Under the pieces are notes generated by a model. It saw nothing but the letters and a program-made list of their open reading frames with translations. It did no database searches and was not told the DNA's origin. Of a DNA stretch of 64,000 nt, positions 1 through 10,178 are shown one piece after another; position 1 is the stretch's first letter; each line of letters opens with the position of its first letter. The translations under genes and the position numbers were made by a program. This DNA comes from Peronospora farinosa (taxonomy: Eukaryota; Oomycota; Peronosporomycetes; Peronosporales; Peronosporaceae). The stretch lies in contig CANTFK010000485.1 of the NCBI GenBank assembly GCA_947646735.1, positions 1 through 64,000 of the forward strand, given 5' to 3'.

Positions 1-70
1 TATAAAGTAAGGAGAACTCATTTGCTGAAGTGGAGATATGAGTTCGCGAAGCGACTCCACGTCCACGCGG
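1..70. repeat. Fragment similar to MutS exon 1 region
   Basis: These bases align at roughly 85-90% (by eye) with 33,135-33,203, which lies inside the first, targeting-peptide exon of the MutS gene on the - strand. The similarity stops where HMBS-like coding begins. It looks like a rearrangement breakpoint joining a MutS 5' fragment to the HMBS 3' part. An alternative is a short dispersed repeat that happens to lie in both places. Confidence 0.55.
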
Positions 71-533
71 ACCTTAAAGGTGGATGTCAGGTATGTGGGC
101 TTTGCATATGAAATGTATTTGCAGTTACTTTTGACGTTACGAATGTTGTAGATTGCAATGGGAGTGAGTGCAACGCTTGATGAAGACATACTGACGTTAA
201 ATTCGACGGTTCTGTCTCGTGACGGCAAGGAGAGCGTCCACGGTATGTTCAATGATGATTTAAGCATTTCAATGCAGAGATCTCGTCCCTTAGTACTCAA
301 TTGCATTTATTTTTTTCATACTATTTGCAGAAAGTATCTCCGGACCTCGTACGGAAGCTGAAGAGCTTGGGAAGAAGCTGGCAGAACGTTTCTGGGCCAA
401 CGAGCTGGCGCGAAAGGTGCTAGGCAAGACCCGCGAGAAACGTGCTCTAACGTATGGTAATGCAGAGGCTCCTGGTGATGCTGCTGCTGCTGCTGCTAAA
501 TCAATCGTGAAGAAGGCCAAAACTTCTGAATAG
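71..533 (+). pseudogene. HMBS: Porphobilinogen deaminase (hydroxymethylbilane synthase), 3' part only
   Basis: This is the third domain of the haem-pathway enzyme that links four porphobilinogens. Three exon pieces can be read: 71-90, 152-242 and 331-533, with GT-AG introns and compatible phases. The first piece ends in GGCQ, whose Cys is the dipyrromethane-cofactor attachment residue of the family. The second carries the typical domain-3 strand pattern around LNSTVLSRDGKES. The third has the closing helix (AEELGKKLAERF) and then an Ala/Lys-rich tail ending KAKTSE before TAG. Upstream sequence is not HMBS but MutS-like, so the gene is cut at its 5' side. The 5' half occurs separately, and twice, on the - strand at 10,179-10,851 and 29,275-29,939. 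Classed as a fragment; an intact gene upstream of the window, read through an exon I mis-assign, is the alternative. Confidence 0.7.
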
Positions 534-853
534 GACCTATATGTATTGCACATGCGATCTAAAGACCACCTTGCATGTGCATATATATATGTACCCATGT
601 GTATGAAGACTAGAGATCAGTTACCTAAATGGATAACATATGGATACACTTTTTTGCTGCCTATTTGGTATACATCCATTTAAGTACGAAATGTCTCGGT
701 TCCAGTCAATTCGCAAAGCTTCCAAGACCACCAACACAAGTGACTCTGATCTTTTCATTCAACTGCACGTAACGCTGTTAATCGGCTTAGTTTTGGAGCA
801 CCCATTACATCGTAAAAAGGTGAAACTTATCTCTATCTAAGTCTGTGCGTTGC
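534..853. other. HMBS-UTP21 intergenic region
   Basis: About 320 bases separate the HMBS stop from the UTP21 start, both on the + strand. It is AT-rich with a short (AT)n run near 580-590. I see no convincing gene; the UTP21 promoter should lie here. Confidence 0.5.
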
Positions 854-3800
854 ATGCAGAAACACGCACCAGAATCGTCTTTAGCTGCTACTAAAGCCAT
901 GTCCAGTGACACTTTGACACGCACTCAGAACAGCCGCGTGCTGCAAGCCTTTCGTGCAATTGGCATTGTGGTTGATGATGTGTCAATTGTGTGGTACGGT
1001 ATGGGCAAAGCTAGCTTTGCCACTGCATCATTAGGGAAGTCATTCGTCGTGTACAAATGTGACAAATTGACGCCCGTGTTAGTGTCTCCCCAATTGCCCA
1101 AGCGCATATCAGCGCTGGCTGTGCAACCCAAGAAACAATTGACTTTTACGGCCTGTGGGTGCCAAATTATTATCTGGAATCGACTGGATAGGGTCAAGAC
1201 ATTGCTGGGTCATAAAGGTACTATTAAGCAGCTGCTGACAGTGGGCAGCAACATTCTCTTCTCGCTCGATGATGAAGGTTGTATCAAGATATGGGACTTG
1301 CATACAATGGACATTGTCAATACATTGACATTTCAGATAAGTTTTACACCTACAATTATGCTTCATCCGGATACATATTTGAACAAGATCTTGGTCGGAT
1401 CGGCACAAGGTGTTTTGCAACTCTGGAACATTCGCAAGATGAAATGCATTTACGACTTTAAGGGATGGGGTAGTGCTGTCACAGCACTGGAACAGAGTCC
1501 GGCAGTAGACGTCGTGAGTGTCGGGTTAGCAGATGGACGACTGATGGTACACCACTTGCAACTGGACCAACCTGTGCTGGACTTTCGACAGGAACAGCAA
1601 AGTGGAATCACAGCCATGTCTTTTCGAACGGATGCAGGTGCTTCGACTACGCCGCTGGTAGTCTCAGGATCGCGGTCGGGTGATATTGCAGTGTGGAATC
1701 TGCAGAGCAAACGCCTTGAGTCAGTCATTACTGGTGCACATGATGGTGCAGTGGTATCGCTGCAGTTTCTGGCCAATGAGCCACTCTTGCTGTCGTCGGG
1801 TACGGATAACTCGATCAAGTTGTGGATCTTTGACCACCACCACGGCGGTACCGCTCGCTTGCTCAAGTCTCGTGAAGGCCACCGTGCGCCACCGACGCGC
1901 ATTCGGTATTACGGTAACAACACCCTTTCTACAATGGCAGACGGTGCTGACGGCACATGCTGTCAGATTTTGTCGGCTGGTCAGGACCGGGCTTTCCGTG
2001 TCTTCCACACGGCTCGTGAGCAGCAGAGCAGGGAGCTGTCCCAAGGCCCAGTTCTTAAAAAAGCGCGTAGCTTAAATGTGCGCGTGGAGGACTTGAAGCT
2101 TCCGCCTATCGTGCAGTTTGCTGCTATGGAGACACGCGCCCGCGATTGGGCGAACGTAATTACGTGTCATGAGAACGAAGTTGCAGCCTACGTGTGGCGC
2201 TTCGATCACCGCGTTATCGGCAAGAAAGTGCTTCGTCAGTTTGACCCGAGCAACCGCACTCCATCTGGCAGCGTCGAAGATTTGCGCCGCAAAAAGACAC
2301 AGGCTACTAGCGTGGCTATCAGTTCGTGTGGTAATTATGCACTTGTTGGTAGTTTGGGCGGAGCTATTTATCAGTACAACATGCAGTCCGGAGAAGCTCG
2401 TGGTTCGTTTCCGGTGGCAGCAACCCCGAAGCCGGAGATTATTCGCTCGCTCGTGCTACCTGGGACAGATTTGTCAGCACTACAGGACGATGAAACTGAT
2501 ACAACCGCTGCTGATGCTCATGACGGACCTGTCAGCGCGGTGGCTGTTGATGCTCTTAATAACACCCTGGTCTCTGCAGGAATCGATGGCAAACTGAAAT
2601 TCTGGGGCTTCAAGAAGCATGAGCTGCGTTATGAGATCGACATTGGCTCTCCTATTAGCCAGATGGAATTGCACCGCGATAGTAACTTGATATGTGTGGC
2701 GTGTGATGACCAAGTGCTTCGTCTCTTTGACGTGACAACCTACAAGCTTGTGCGTCGTTTTGCTGGACATTCGCACCGTGTGACGGACATGACTTTCAGC
2801 TCGGATGCTCGGTGGCTGTTCTCATCATCGGCTGACGCATCATTGCGCGTGTGGGATATCCCGACGGGCAAGTGTGTCGACTGGATGCGGTTTCAAAAAC
2901 CTGTGACTGGTTTGGCTGTGTCGCCTACAGGCGAGTTTCTTGCTACTACGCACGTGAGCAATGTTGGCATTTTCTTGTGGGCAAACCGCAGCCTCTTTAC
3001 AGAAGTATTCTTAGATTCGGAGCCTAGTAAGCCCGTGCTTATGGACATGCCTGTGCCTCTCAATGAGGTGGACAATAGCGACCAGCTTGGATTTGGCACT
3101 GAACGTAACCCTCAACTTTCAGTGACAAGTGTTAACGAGCAGCGGCCTGAAAGCACAAAGAAGGTAGACAGCGAAGAGAGCTCGGACCCGCTGGATGCTT
3201 CACTCATTACACTGTCAATGGCCCCACGTGCATTCTGGCAGTCTCTGTTTAATCTTGAGCTTATCAAGAAGCGTAACAAGCCTATCGAGCCTCCCAAGGC
3301 CCCGGAGCAGGCTCCTTTCTTCCTTCAAACAGCGCGCAAGGACGATGTACACCCTACATTTGTCCCCGCTTCTCCTGAAGCGAACAAAGTAGGTGAGAAG
3401 GAGGGCGACGAAGATATGGTCATCAAAGGTTGGGGCATTGGTGATGACGATGAGGCTTGGGGTGATGACGACGAAGAAGATGAAGCCGACATGACTGCTC
3501 TAAGCTCACGGATTGTCAAGACGGAGGGTATGGTTACTTCTCGTTGCAAATTGGCGACGTTGCTGGCAAAGGCGGTGCAGGAAGAGAAATTTGAGGATCA
3601 CACAGGCTCGCGCTTCAATGAGGTAGCCGCGTACATTCAGTCGCTTTCTGCCTCAGGAGTAGACGTTGAAGTGAGCACGCTGTGCATGGGTGACTTCGAT
3701 GAAGAGGGCAAGAAACTATTGGGTTTCTTTCTGGAATTTTTGCATGAGGAGATGCGCACTCGCCGTGATTTCCAGGTGCTTCAAGCATACTTGAATCGTT

Positions 3801-3958
3801 TTTTGAAGCTGCACGAGGAGCTGTTGGTCGCGGAACCGACGCTCTTAGCACAAGTGGACAAGTTGAGAGCTGTACAGCAGCAACAGTGGCAGCACCTGCA
3901 GAAGCTGTTACACAACAATTTGTGTCTGGTCCAGTATCTCAGCAAGATTCAGATGTAA
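854..3958 (+). CDS. UTP21: U3 snoRNA-associated protein 21 (UTP21/WDR36), SSU processome
   Basis: A WD40 protein of the UTP-B module of the small-subunit processome, which acts in the nucleolus in early 18S pre-rRNA processing. The 1,034-residue frame is uninterrupted. Residues about 30-700 hold a double series of WD repeats (visible motifs IKIWDL, VLQLWNI, IAVWNL, IKLWIF, LKFWGF, LRLFDV, LRVWDI). An acidic linker GDDDEAWGDDDEEDE follows near residue 862, then the conserved Utp21 C-terminal helical domain to the end. Length fits the family (about 900-1,000). The first ATG is at 854; a second at 899 (MSSDTL) is an equally plausible start, and a GTG at 845 is not needed. No introns are evident. 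It is convergent with the effector at 5.5-7.4 kb, and a nearly identical partial copy lies inverted at 62,276-64,000. Confidence 0.93.
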   Translation: MQKHAPESSLAATKAMSSDTLTRTQNSRVLQAFRAIGIVVDDVSIVWYGMGKASFATASLGKSFVVYKCDKLTPVLVSPQLPKRISALAVQPKKQLTFTACGCQIIIWNRLDRVKTLLGHKGTIKQLLTVGSNILFSLDDEGCIKIWDLHTMDIVNTLTFQISFTPTIMLHPDTYLNKILVGSAQGVLQLWNIRKMKCIYDFKGWGSAVTALEQSPAVDVVSVGLADGRLMVHHLQLDQPVLDFRQEQQSGITAMSFRTDAGASTTPLVVSGSRSGDIAVWNLQSKRLESVITGAHDGAVVSLQFLANEPLLLSSGTDNSIKLWIFDHHHGGTARLLKSREGHRAPPTRIRYYGNNTLSTMADGADGTCCQILSAGQDRAFRVFHTAREQQSRELSQGPVLKKARSLNVRVEDLKLPPIVQFAAMETRARDWANVITCHENEVAAYVWRFDHRVIGKKVLRQFDPSNRTPSGSVEDLRRKKTQATSVAISSCGNYALVGSLGGAIYQYNMQSGEARGSFPVAATPKPEIIRSLVLPGTDLSALQDDETDTTAADAHDGPVSAVAVDALNNTLVSAGIDGKLKFWGFKKHELRYEIDIGSPISQMELHRDSNLICVACDDQVLRLFDVTTYKLVRRFAGHSHRVTDMTFSSDARWLFSSSADASLRVWDIPTGKCVDWMRFQKPVTGLAVSPTGEFLATTHVSNVGIFLWANRSLFTEVFLDSEPSKPVLMDMPVPLNEVDNSDQLGFGTERNPQLSVTSVNEQRPESTKKVDSEESSDPLDASLITLSMAPRAFWQSLFNLELIKKRNKPIEPPKAPEQAPFFLQTARKDDVHPTFVPASPEANKVGEKEGDEDMVIKGWGIGDDDEAWGDDDEEDEADMTALSSRIVKTEGMVTSRCKLATLLAKAVQEEKFEDHTGSRFNEVAAYIQSLSASGVDVEVSTLCMGDFDEEGKKLLGFFLEFLHEEMRTRRDFQVLQAYLNRFLKLHEELLVAEPTLLAQVDKLRAVQQQQWQHLQKLLHNNLCLVQYLSKIQM

Positions 3959-4233
3959 GTTAACGAGTGTGATGTGAGAAGCGCTGTAGCTGCTTGCTCC
4001 TGGCAATCGCTCTAAAAGGAAAAGCTTAGAATAATTCAATGCACATGGATCAAACAACACATGATTGTGCCAAGAAAGCTTTGATTCTATCGATCCTCGG
4101 ACCATTCCTTTTTGCAGATTCTTCAGGACAAGGAACGTCTGTACTAACAAGCACTACAAACCTCATCAAATACAGCGAATACAACGAATGTCAGTGATGC
4201 CTCATTCTCAAATACCTGCCATGCATCAATTGA

Positions 4234-4560
4234 TCATGTGCTGGATGATGCATCTGCTTGAAACGGAACTTCAAACGAAAAGCACAAGCTGTGATCGATA
4301 AATGCGATGACAGGGTAGAGTGGCGACGAGGGCAATGAAGGCACGAGAATGTAGTCATCGTGGCATTTTACAACGCTCAAAGCGGTCGCTGTAACTGCTG
4401 AATCTCCCATGATAAGGATTCCGTCTTTGAGACGAGCCCCTAAAGCACGTACTCGAGGCTTGAAAAGGTACAAGATGCAGAACTTGTTTTTCAGCTCATC
4501 CAGTTGTGCCGCGACCTTCCGATAGTGTGCTTCATGCTTTTTCGGTCTGTAAATGAGCTA
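4234..4560 (-). other. Unassigned open frame downstream of UTP21
   Basis: A frame on the - strand stays open for about 109 codons and begins with a charged stretch (HYRKVAAQLDELKNKF) followed by a hydrophobic part. The equivalent region in the right arm (about 61,677-62,000, + strand) has substitutions and indels that break the frame, which argues for a decayed gene or chance. I recognise no family. Confidence 0.2.
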
Positions 4561-5283
4561 GGCTTGACGGCTTTCAACCCTCAGCTTTTCTTCTGAGACG
4601 GATCATCGTTCAGTATATACCTCGCCGCCGAGACTAGAAGCGTGGTACCAAGCTGCAGGCTGAGCTCGATGGTATTAACAAGCAGGACGGCATCAAGTTC
4701 TTGGAGGGGTATCTGCAATAAATCAGTGTTGGACCAGATCGTGATCTCCATGACGATGAAGTACAAGCTAAAGCACAAGCTTCGGAAGCTAGTAGATGGA
4801 CTCGTGATCCGCGTCAAAGGCGATCAAAAGGAAGCTGCGACTACTCGTGCTGTGAACGGTGACCGCGACGCTGCTGTCGAAGCAACGAATGTCAAGGAAG
4901 CCGGTCAGGAGATCATTGTAATGAAGAATAAAGCTCGACACGGACTCGAAACTCAGCTGGGAGATATCAAAGGCCATGAGCACAATCATCCAACGGCAGC
5001 TTCATGATCTTCAGTACGTACTCGGACGACAGCCTTCAATCAACATTGCCACAAAGTAGCTTTATGGTTGTGATGAAAGAAAAGGTGGCGGCAAGAAGGT
5101 GCCACACGCTACGGACTCGTCAAGTCTGGATAAATCTATGGCACCCGTCAAGACGTTCTATCACAAGTGCGTGATGTCGTTACACTCTGTTGCTATAAAG
5201 TCTTCTCGTTTTTGATTACAACGTCAAGAACACTTTGAATGCATGATCATGATTTCTTTCTTATCAAGACTAACTTTAACAAA
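4561..5283. other. Region between UTP21 and effector, present three times in the window
   Basis: About 500 bases here (from 4,702) recur at 10,864-11,360 and inverted at about 61,070-61,560. A + frame (4,642-5,007) rich in Lys/Glu (KYKLKHKLRKLVDGLVIRV) is similar in copies but starts and ends differently, so it may be a remnant of an old gene. No function assigned. Confidence 0.35.
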
Positions 5284-5329
5284 CTTACACAATGCTGTAA
5301 CTTTAAGATAAGTTATAGCATTGTGTAAG
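5284..5329. terminator. Conserved 3' hairpin between UTP21 and effector copy 1
   Basis: Arms of about 21 bases (starting CTTACACAATGCT and ending AGCATTGTGTAAG) pair with two mismatches around a short loop. It sits between the convergent 3' ends and is kept in all three copies (also 11,430-11,475 and 60,902-60,947). A role in 3'-end formation for both strands is inference; a small miniature-element relic is possible. Confidence 0.5.
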
Positions 5330-5484
5330 TCCTCCAATAGCTACCTCAACCTCACCGCTTCAAATGTGACAGCCATACCAACATGTTGTGTACTGACGTG
5401 TACTTACTTGACTGAATCGCCAGCAATCGTAAGCACATCAGCGTTGTCTACTAGGGTCGTGGTGGAGGTTCTGGTGTCACGTGG

Positions 5485-7393
5485 CTAATCCTCTTTCTTT
5501 GTTCCTTCCTCAAGCGTGTTAGATGAATCATGTGCTTTTTTACCTGCACCACCAGCGTCATCCCCAATTTCGCCGACCAAGCGAGAGGTGCCACTTTCTC
5601 CACCTTGGGCCGCGTTGACGACATCATTTGCTCCTTCACCAGTAAGTGCGTTATTCTTTGCACCACTCTTTGGTTGTTTCAATAGTTCGGCGAATTTCTT
5701 CATTATCATTTTCATACTTTTTCCTGGTATTTTAGGCACAACGACGTTATCTCTTTCATTAATACCAACACCCCCATCAGCGACAGCATTTTCTTTTTCT
5801 GTGATGGAATGTACAGAATTTGAGTTCCCTGTCACTTCACTTGTGGTCGCCTCGGAGACAACATTCGTGTTTGGAACATCATTCCCTCCTTCACCAAGTG
5901 GTGGTCGAGAATCGGCAGAATTCGTAGTTGGCACTGGCTTCGTCTTGCGGTTGAATATGCTTAATGCACTGTTAATTTTGTTGTTGAGAGCTTGACGTGA
6001 CTTTTTCAAAAAGGTCGGCGATTTCTTTCCAACGTTGCCTTCTTCAGTCGTAGCTGAAGCCCGCAAGCTAGCGGCATCGTTTTCTCCTTCACCAGCATGT
6101 ATTTCAGCATTTTCACCACTCTTTGGTTCCACAACATTTTCTTCTGCGACTGGTTGCACTGGTTCGTGTTCCCCTGTCATTTCTTTCGTCGTTTCAGTTA
6201 AAGTGTCGGCAGAATTCGTAGTTGGCACTGGCTTCGTCTTGCGGTTGAATATGCTTAATGCACTGTTAATTTTGTTGTTGAGAGCTTGACGTGACTTTTT
6301 CAAAAATGTCGGCGATTTCTTTCCAACGTTGCCTTCTTCAGTCGTAGCTGAAGCCCGCAAGCTAGCGGCATCGTTTTCTCCTTCACCAGCATGTATTTCA
6401 GCATTTTCACCACTCTTTGGTTCCACAACATTTTCTTCTGCGACTGGTTGCACTGGTTCGTGTTCCCCTGTCATTTCTTTCGTCGTTTCAGTTAAAGTGT
6501 CGGCAGAATTCGTAGTTGGCACTGGCTTCGTCTTGCTGTTGAATATGCTTAATGCACTGTTAATTTTGTTGTTGAGAGCTTGACGTGACTTTTTCAAAAA
6601 GGTCGGCGATTTCTTTCCAACGTTGCCTTCTTCAGTCGTAGCTGAAGCCCGCAAGCTAGCGGCATCGTTTTCTCCTTCACCAGCATGTATTTCAGCATTT
6701 TCACCACTCTTTGGTTCCACAACATTTTCTTCTGCGACTGGTTGCACTGGTTCGTGTTCCCCTGTCATTTCTTTCGTCGTTTCAGTTGGTTTGACAACAC
6801 TATCTTTTTCTGCGTCGGGACGTGCTATTTTCGGCTCAGTTGTTACGTCTTTATTGTCAAGATGAGGTGATTCTTCTTTTCCTGTCACTGTTTGCGTATC
6901 CACTCCTTCTTTCATATCTGTCACTTTTTGAGTCTCTGACTCTTTGTTTGTGGCTAAAGGTGTTGTTGACTCTTTAGCTTTTGCGTCGTGTTTCGGGGCT
7001 CGATGTAATCTCTTGAGTTGCTGTTGAAATCTACCGTAGATCTTCTTTAGGAGAGCTATAAACTGCTTCATAGCAGACGAAGAGTAGCCTTTCATCTTCT
7101 CCAAAACGCCTATTTTCTTGGCCATAACATCGGCATTGGGCACGAGAGTTTCGGCCCCGCCTTTGATGTTTCCTAACGTCTCTGTGAGCTTTAATCGGCC
7201 TCGCCTGTGCGCACCCCCCACGACTTCGCCCACTCCCCCCTTTCCTTAGCTTGCGATGGATTTCATCCGTCCGCTCGTGTTGAGAATTCGTATCCACGGT
7301 CTTGACTTGGATCAAGCCTTTCGAGCTTGCGACGATGCCGTCGCAAGCGATGCAGGTGAGAGTCACGAGCAGGAGAAACAAGTTCAAGCGCAT
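5485..7393 (-). pseudogene. RxLR-type secreted effector, copy 1, frameshifted, with three internal 98-residue repeats
   Basis: Oomycete effectors of this class are secreted and act inside plant cells. The start at 7,393 gives a hydrophobic signal peptide (LFLLLVTLTCIACDG), then RKLR at residues 47-50. No clear dEER follows. Immediately after RKLR a G-rich run carries one G more than copy 2, so the signal/RxLR part and the long C-terminal domain lie in different frames (shift near 7,215-7,240). The downstream frame is open for about 580 codons and contains three near-identical 98-residue units rich in Glu, Ala and Asn. It ends earlier than copy 2 because of a TAG where copy 2 reads on. The frameshift may be real or a homopolymer error in the assembly. 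It is convergent with UTP21. Confidence 0.8.
5926..6810 (-). repeat. 294-bp coding tandem repeat, about three units
   Basis: Landmarks recur exactly 294 bases apart (for example 6,035, 6,329 and 6,623), giving 98-residue units with only a few base differences. The unit holds an acidic stretch (GEHEPVQPVAEENVVEPKSG) and a basic helix-like stretch (KKSRQALNNKINSALSIFN). Copy 2 has two units, and the right-arm effector lacks this array. Confidence 0.9.
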
Positions 7394-8403
7394 GGTTTTC
7401 TGGGTATCAACCAATTCAGAAATGAACAACTTTGGAGTCAACGGGTTCTTGGACTTTTCAATGGACACACGGAAATGCTACAGATGCTCGTTGAATACCA
7501 TTAGCTAAAGTATTGGATTACCAGAATACTATATCAATTGTCATAGCTATTCTACGACACCACGGTGGCGACGTCTTTGTTTTTGGTGTCTCAATACGAC
7601 TCTTTTCCTCTATTTACTTACAATTCTATGGATGCCTGGCGCTGTGACTTGTGTGCCAAGCGCCTTTCCTCCTTCGATCGATCTTCGGATCCGATTTGAT
7701 ACGTATCTCCTTCCCGGGAGACTTCTATTCTTTTTTCTGACAGGGACTGATCGCTTCGTCTCCTACTGTCTTTTGCTGCCAAACCTGGCATTAAACAACA
7801 ATTATGATTGTTTTTTGGATGCTTACTAAAGGTATTGAAGCTATAGGTTGTATCAGGAACGATAGATGATACAAATTCAGATGCACTTGATTGATAAAGT
7901 GATGAAATGAACCCTAAAGGATAACAAGTTTGGTTGTACATTCTGTAAGAAAGCTCCTATACGAGTGAAAATACGTGGCTGTTGATAAGCCATGACTTTG
8001 AGGGAAATGACTATCGGATGGGGTCGAGTCTATCTAAGTTTTGTGAAGATAATGTCAATGCATCTCCCTCCTGCTTCGCCCAACTTATACTTATAAAAAG
8101 CAAGATATAATGCCAGTAGTATTATTTACCCATCATGCTATCATGCTCTGCCTAGCTGATAAAAAAGCACGGATGGGACTCTTGATGTCTCATAGATCTT
8201 GAGATCTGTTCACATTTGCTTGGAATTCTGACCCTTTCGCTTGGAAGTTTTATGCTTGCGGACAAGCTTGTAAGCAATTTTACGCGTACTTTTCTTCTAG
8301 TCTTTTCTTCATCCAATCCAATTATCTTAAGGCAAAAACAAACATACCGGATTGGTTGATATTAAATGCGTCTTTCGTCGTCTTTCAATATACAAAAGAC
8401 CTA
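7394..8403. other. Upstream region of effector copy 1 and MRPS34
   Basis: About 1 kb shared with 13,439-14,220 and partly with 58,960-59,480 (inverted). At 7,628 (+) a short frame starts MDAWRCDLCAKRLSS, resembling half of a C2H2 finger, and is also seen in the right arm on the - strand with a longer open frame. It stops after about 25 codons here, so it is a remnant or a first exon of an unrecognised gene. Nothing else is evident. Confidence 0.4.
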
Positions 8404-8737
8404 ATGTCAGCCATGGCCACGGGGTTTAAGAACGCCTTCCAGGTGCTGACTCCCGTGCGGAATTTTGGCGTAGGTAAGCGAGTTACACGTGGTATTTGGT
8501 CCAAATATGCAGAGCCTTCTTACTGGGAAGTGGTGCGCATTCTTCCATCCCCCGACCTCAAACACGGCAAAGTCTTTGGCAGATTTACGTTTCGTGGTGC
8601 GTTGAAATGAAAATTCTGAAGGATGTTTGACATTATTGACTTGATATTTGTATGGGTATTGAACAGGCAAGACGGATTCTAAAGTAAAGCGGATGAATGG
8701 CGTCTTGAAGAAAGATTGGAGTTTGATCGAGATGTAA
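8404..8737 (+). CDS. Mitochondrial small ribosomal subunit protein, MRPS34-like
   Basis: An 87-residue protein of the mitochondrial ribosome small subunit is inferred. It has two exons: 8,404-8,596 and 8,667-8,737. The intron starts GTGCGT and ends AACAG, and the phases fit. The protein has the family pattern: a basic N-terminal part with NFGVGKRVTR, then EPSYWEVVRI, HGKVFGRFTFRGK, and a C-terminal KKDWSLIEM. This matches the core region of animal MRPS34, although the animal proteins are longer. The start at 8,404 is chosen over 8,413 only because it is first. It lies between the effector and the thioredoxin-like gene, and it is missing from the tandem copy of this block at 10.9-14.3 kb, so this is the only copy in the window. 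Confidence 0.75.
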
Positions 8738-9292
8738 ACAGTCTTATCAAATGACGTCTTGTAACTCTGAAACTACAGTTGATAGATTGATGAGTATGAG
8801 AGAATGGATGGGAATACTCAATGAGGCAATCGATGCCGGGGTATTTTGTCATAGTAGCAATGTTCTCTATGTTGTTTAGTTGGTTTTCTAGGAGGTTAAA
8901 GCATTGCTTGATACTTCAACAATATTGTGACGTTCCATGTCCAGCGACTTTGCACGAAGCGACTCAGCTTCTAGAGTAGCCACATGAAGGTTTATCAGGA
9001 TTATGGGCTCGTTTCAGCGTTGAGACATACTCTGTATCAATTGATCTGCATTCCTTGGTCGCCGACTATTCCTCGAAGCATGAAACTGCCACGTTTAGCT
9101 CGAATTGTTATCCGAAGGCGACATGGTGCCCATCTAATCCGTACAAATCGCCACAATATGGACGACAAGTGCGTCGTCATGTATTGTCGCAAGACCAGAT
9201 ATCTGATCTTCAAGTCGTGCTAAGGGAGTGACGACAAGCTCGTCCGTCTGTTCCCACTCGCCACTCAGTTTAATAATAATAACCTTTGACTA
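8738..9292. other. Intergenic region, no gene seen
   Basis: About 550 bases between MRPS34 and the thioredoxin-like gene. Short frames only; none looks coding. The promoter of the downstream gene should be here. Confidence 0.4.
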
Positions 9293-10140
9293 ATGCTCCT
9301 TCGCACGCTATTCGGCGCCTTTTGTCTCTACTGTGTATCATGGACCGGTAGCTCCGGTCTTTCGACCATCACGAACTCTGCAGATCTTGCAGCCGTTGAA
9401 TTGTCGACCAAAGTCCACGTGCTACTGGTTATGAGGACGAAAGACGAGACGCAGGAACAAAGTCTGGAGGAGCTGGTGACCACGGCATATCCGGCTCTAC
9501 TTGCTATCAAGAAGGAACTCGAGGGACTTGTCACCTTTAGTGTCGTCGATATTGCGTCCCATAAAGCTTCGATCGGCAACAAGTGGCAGCTCACCAAGCT
9601 CCCTGCACTCGTACTGTACAAAGATCCACCCAAGGAGAACCCCTACACTGGGAAATTGTATCGAGATGCAATGAGGATACAATGTCCTGTAGACTTCGCG
9701 ATGCTTGAGAATGTAAAAAAGCTCAAAAGGACATTAAAACAAGCGATACTGATGGAATTTGTACAGGAACTTAAAGGTGACGAAACGACGTTACTAAATT
9801 ATAAAATCCATGATGAAGTATGAAGTGTTAAAGGCACAGAACTTGATGACGTACAATGAATTGAAGGGTTTCGTGGAGCCTTTTGTGACACACGAGAGAA
9901 GTGGAGGTTATGCTGAAGAGGAAAGGAACAAAGGAGGAAAGAAAAACTCAAAGTATATCAAGTTCTTTACAGAAAAGGAATTTAATGACTTGGTCATGCA
10001 GCCGGATGTGATTTGGATTACGCTCAGCCATACACAGCTGTGCCGATGTTTCATCCGTAATAGTCTTGAGCATCTTGATCGTCTACAACCAGAGAGCAAA
10101 AGTAACCATCAGATGGAAGACACTCACACACCATCACACA
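9293..10140 (+). pseudogene. Secreted thioredoxin-fold protein, copy 1, internally deleted
   Basis: The protein begins with a signal peptide (MLLRTLFGAFCLYCVSWTGSSG) and then a thioredoxin-like domain with the cis-Pro segment (LTKLPALVLYKD). No CxxC is visible, so a redox-inactive PDI-like role in the secretory pathway is likely. Compared with copy 2, about 225 bases are missing near 9,800, which shifts the frame and ends the first frame at 9,823. The continuation is open from 9,810 and includes the start of a second thioredoxin-like segment (KFFTEKEFNDLV). The gene runs towards the HMBS fragment on the opposite strand. Confidence 0.65.
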
Positions 10141-10178
10141 AGACGCGATTTTCTCCACTTTGTCCATTCATTTCTCAC

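Larger units (their letters stand above)
2231..8110 (+). repeat. Left arm of a large inverted duplication
   Basis: The order UTP21 3' half, intergenic hairpin, effector and effector upstream region is repeated in inverted orientation at about 58,960-64,000. UTP21 coding differs at about 9 of 558 residues. The intergenic part is also nearly identical, while the effector is strongly diverged. The duplication probably extends beyond the right window edge, since the right copy is cut at 64,000. Confidence 0.85.

Noticed and set aside
845..853. GTG as the UTP21 start
   Set aside because: Non-ATG initiation is not needed; ATG codons at 854 and 899 are available.
1450..2075. Long frames on both strands inside UTP21
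   Set aside because: Shadows of a gene with clear WD repeats in one frame.
5516..6865. Open frames on the + strand opposite the effector (repeated MPSSVVAEARKL starts)
   Set aside because: They are mirror frames of the 294-base effector repeat. The signal peptide and repeat chemistry support the - strand.
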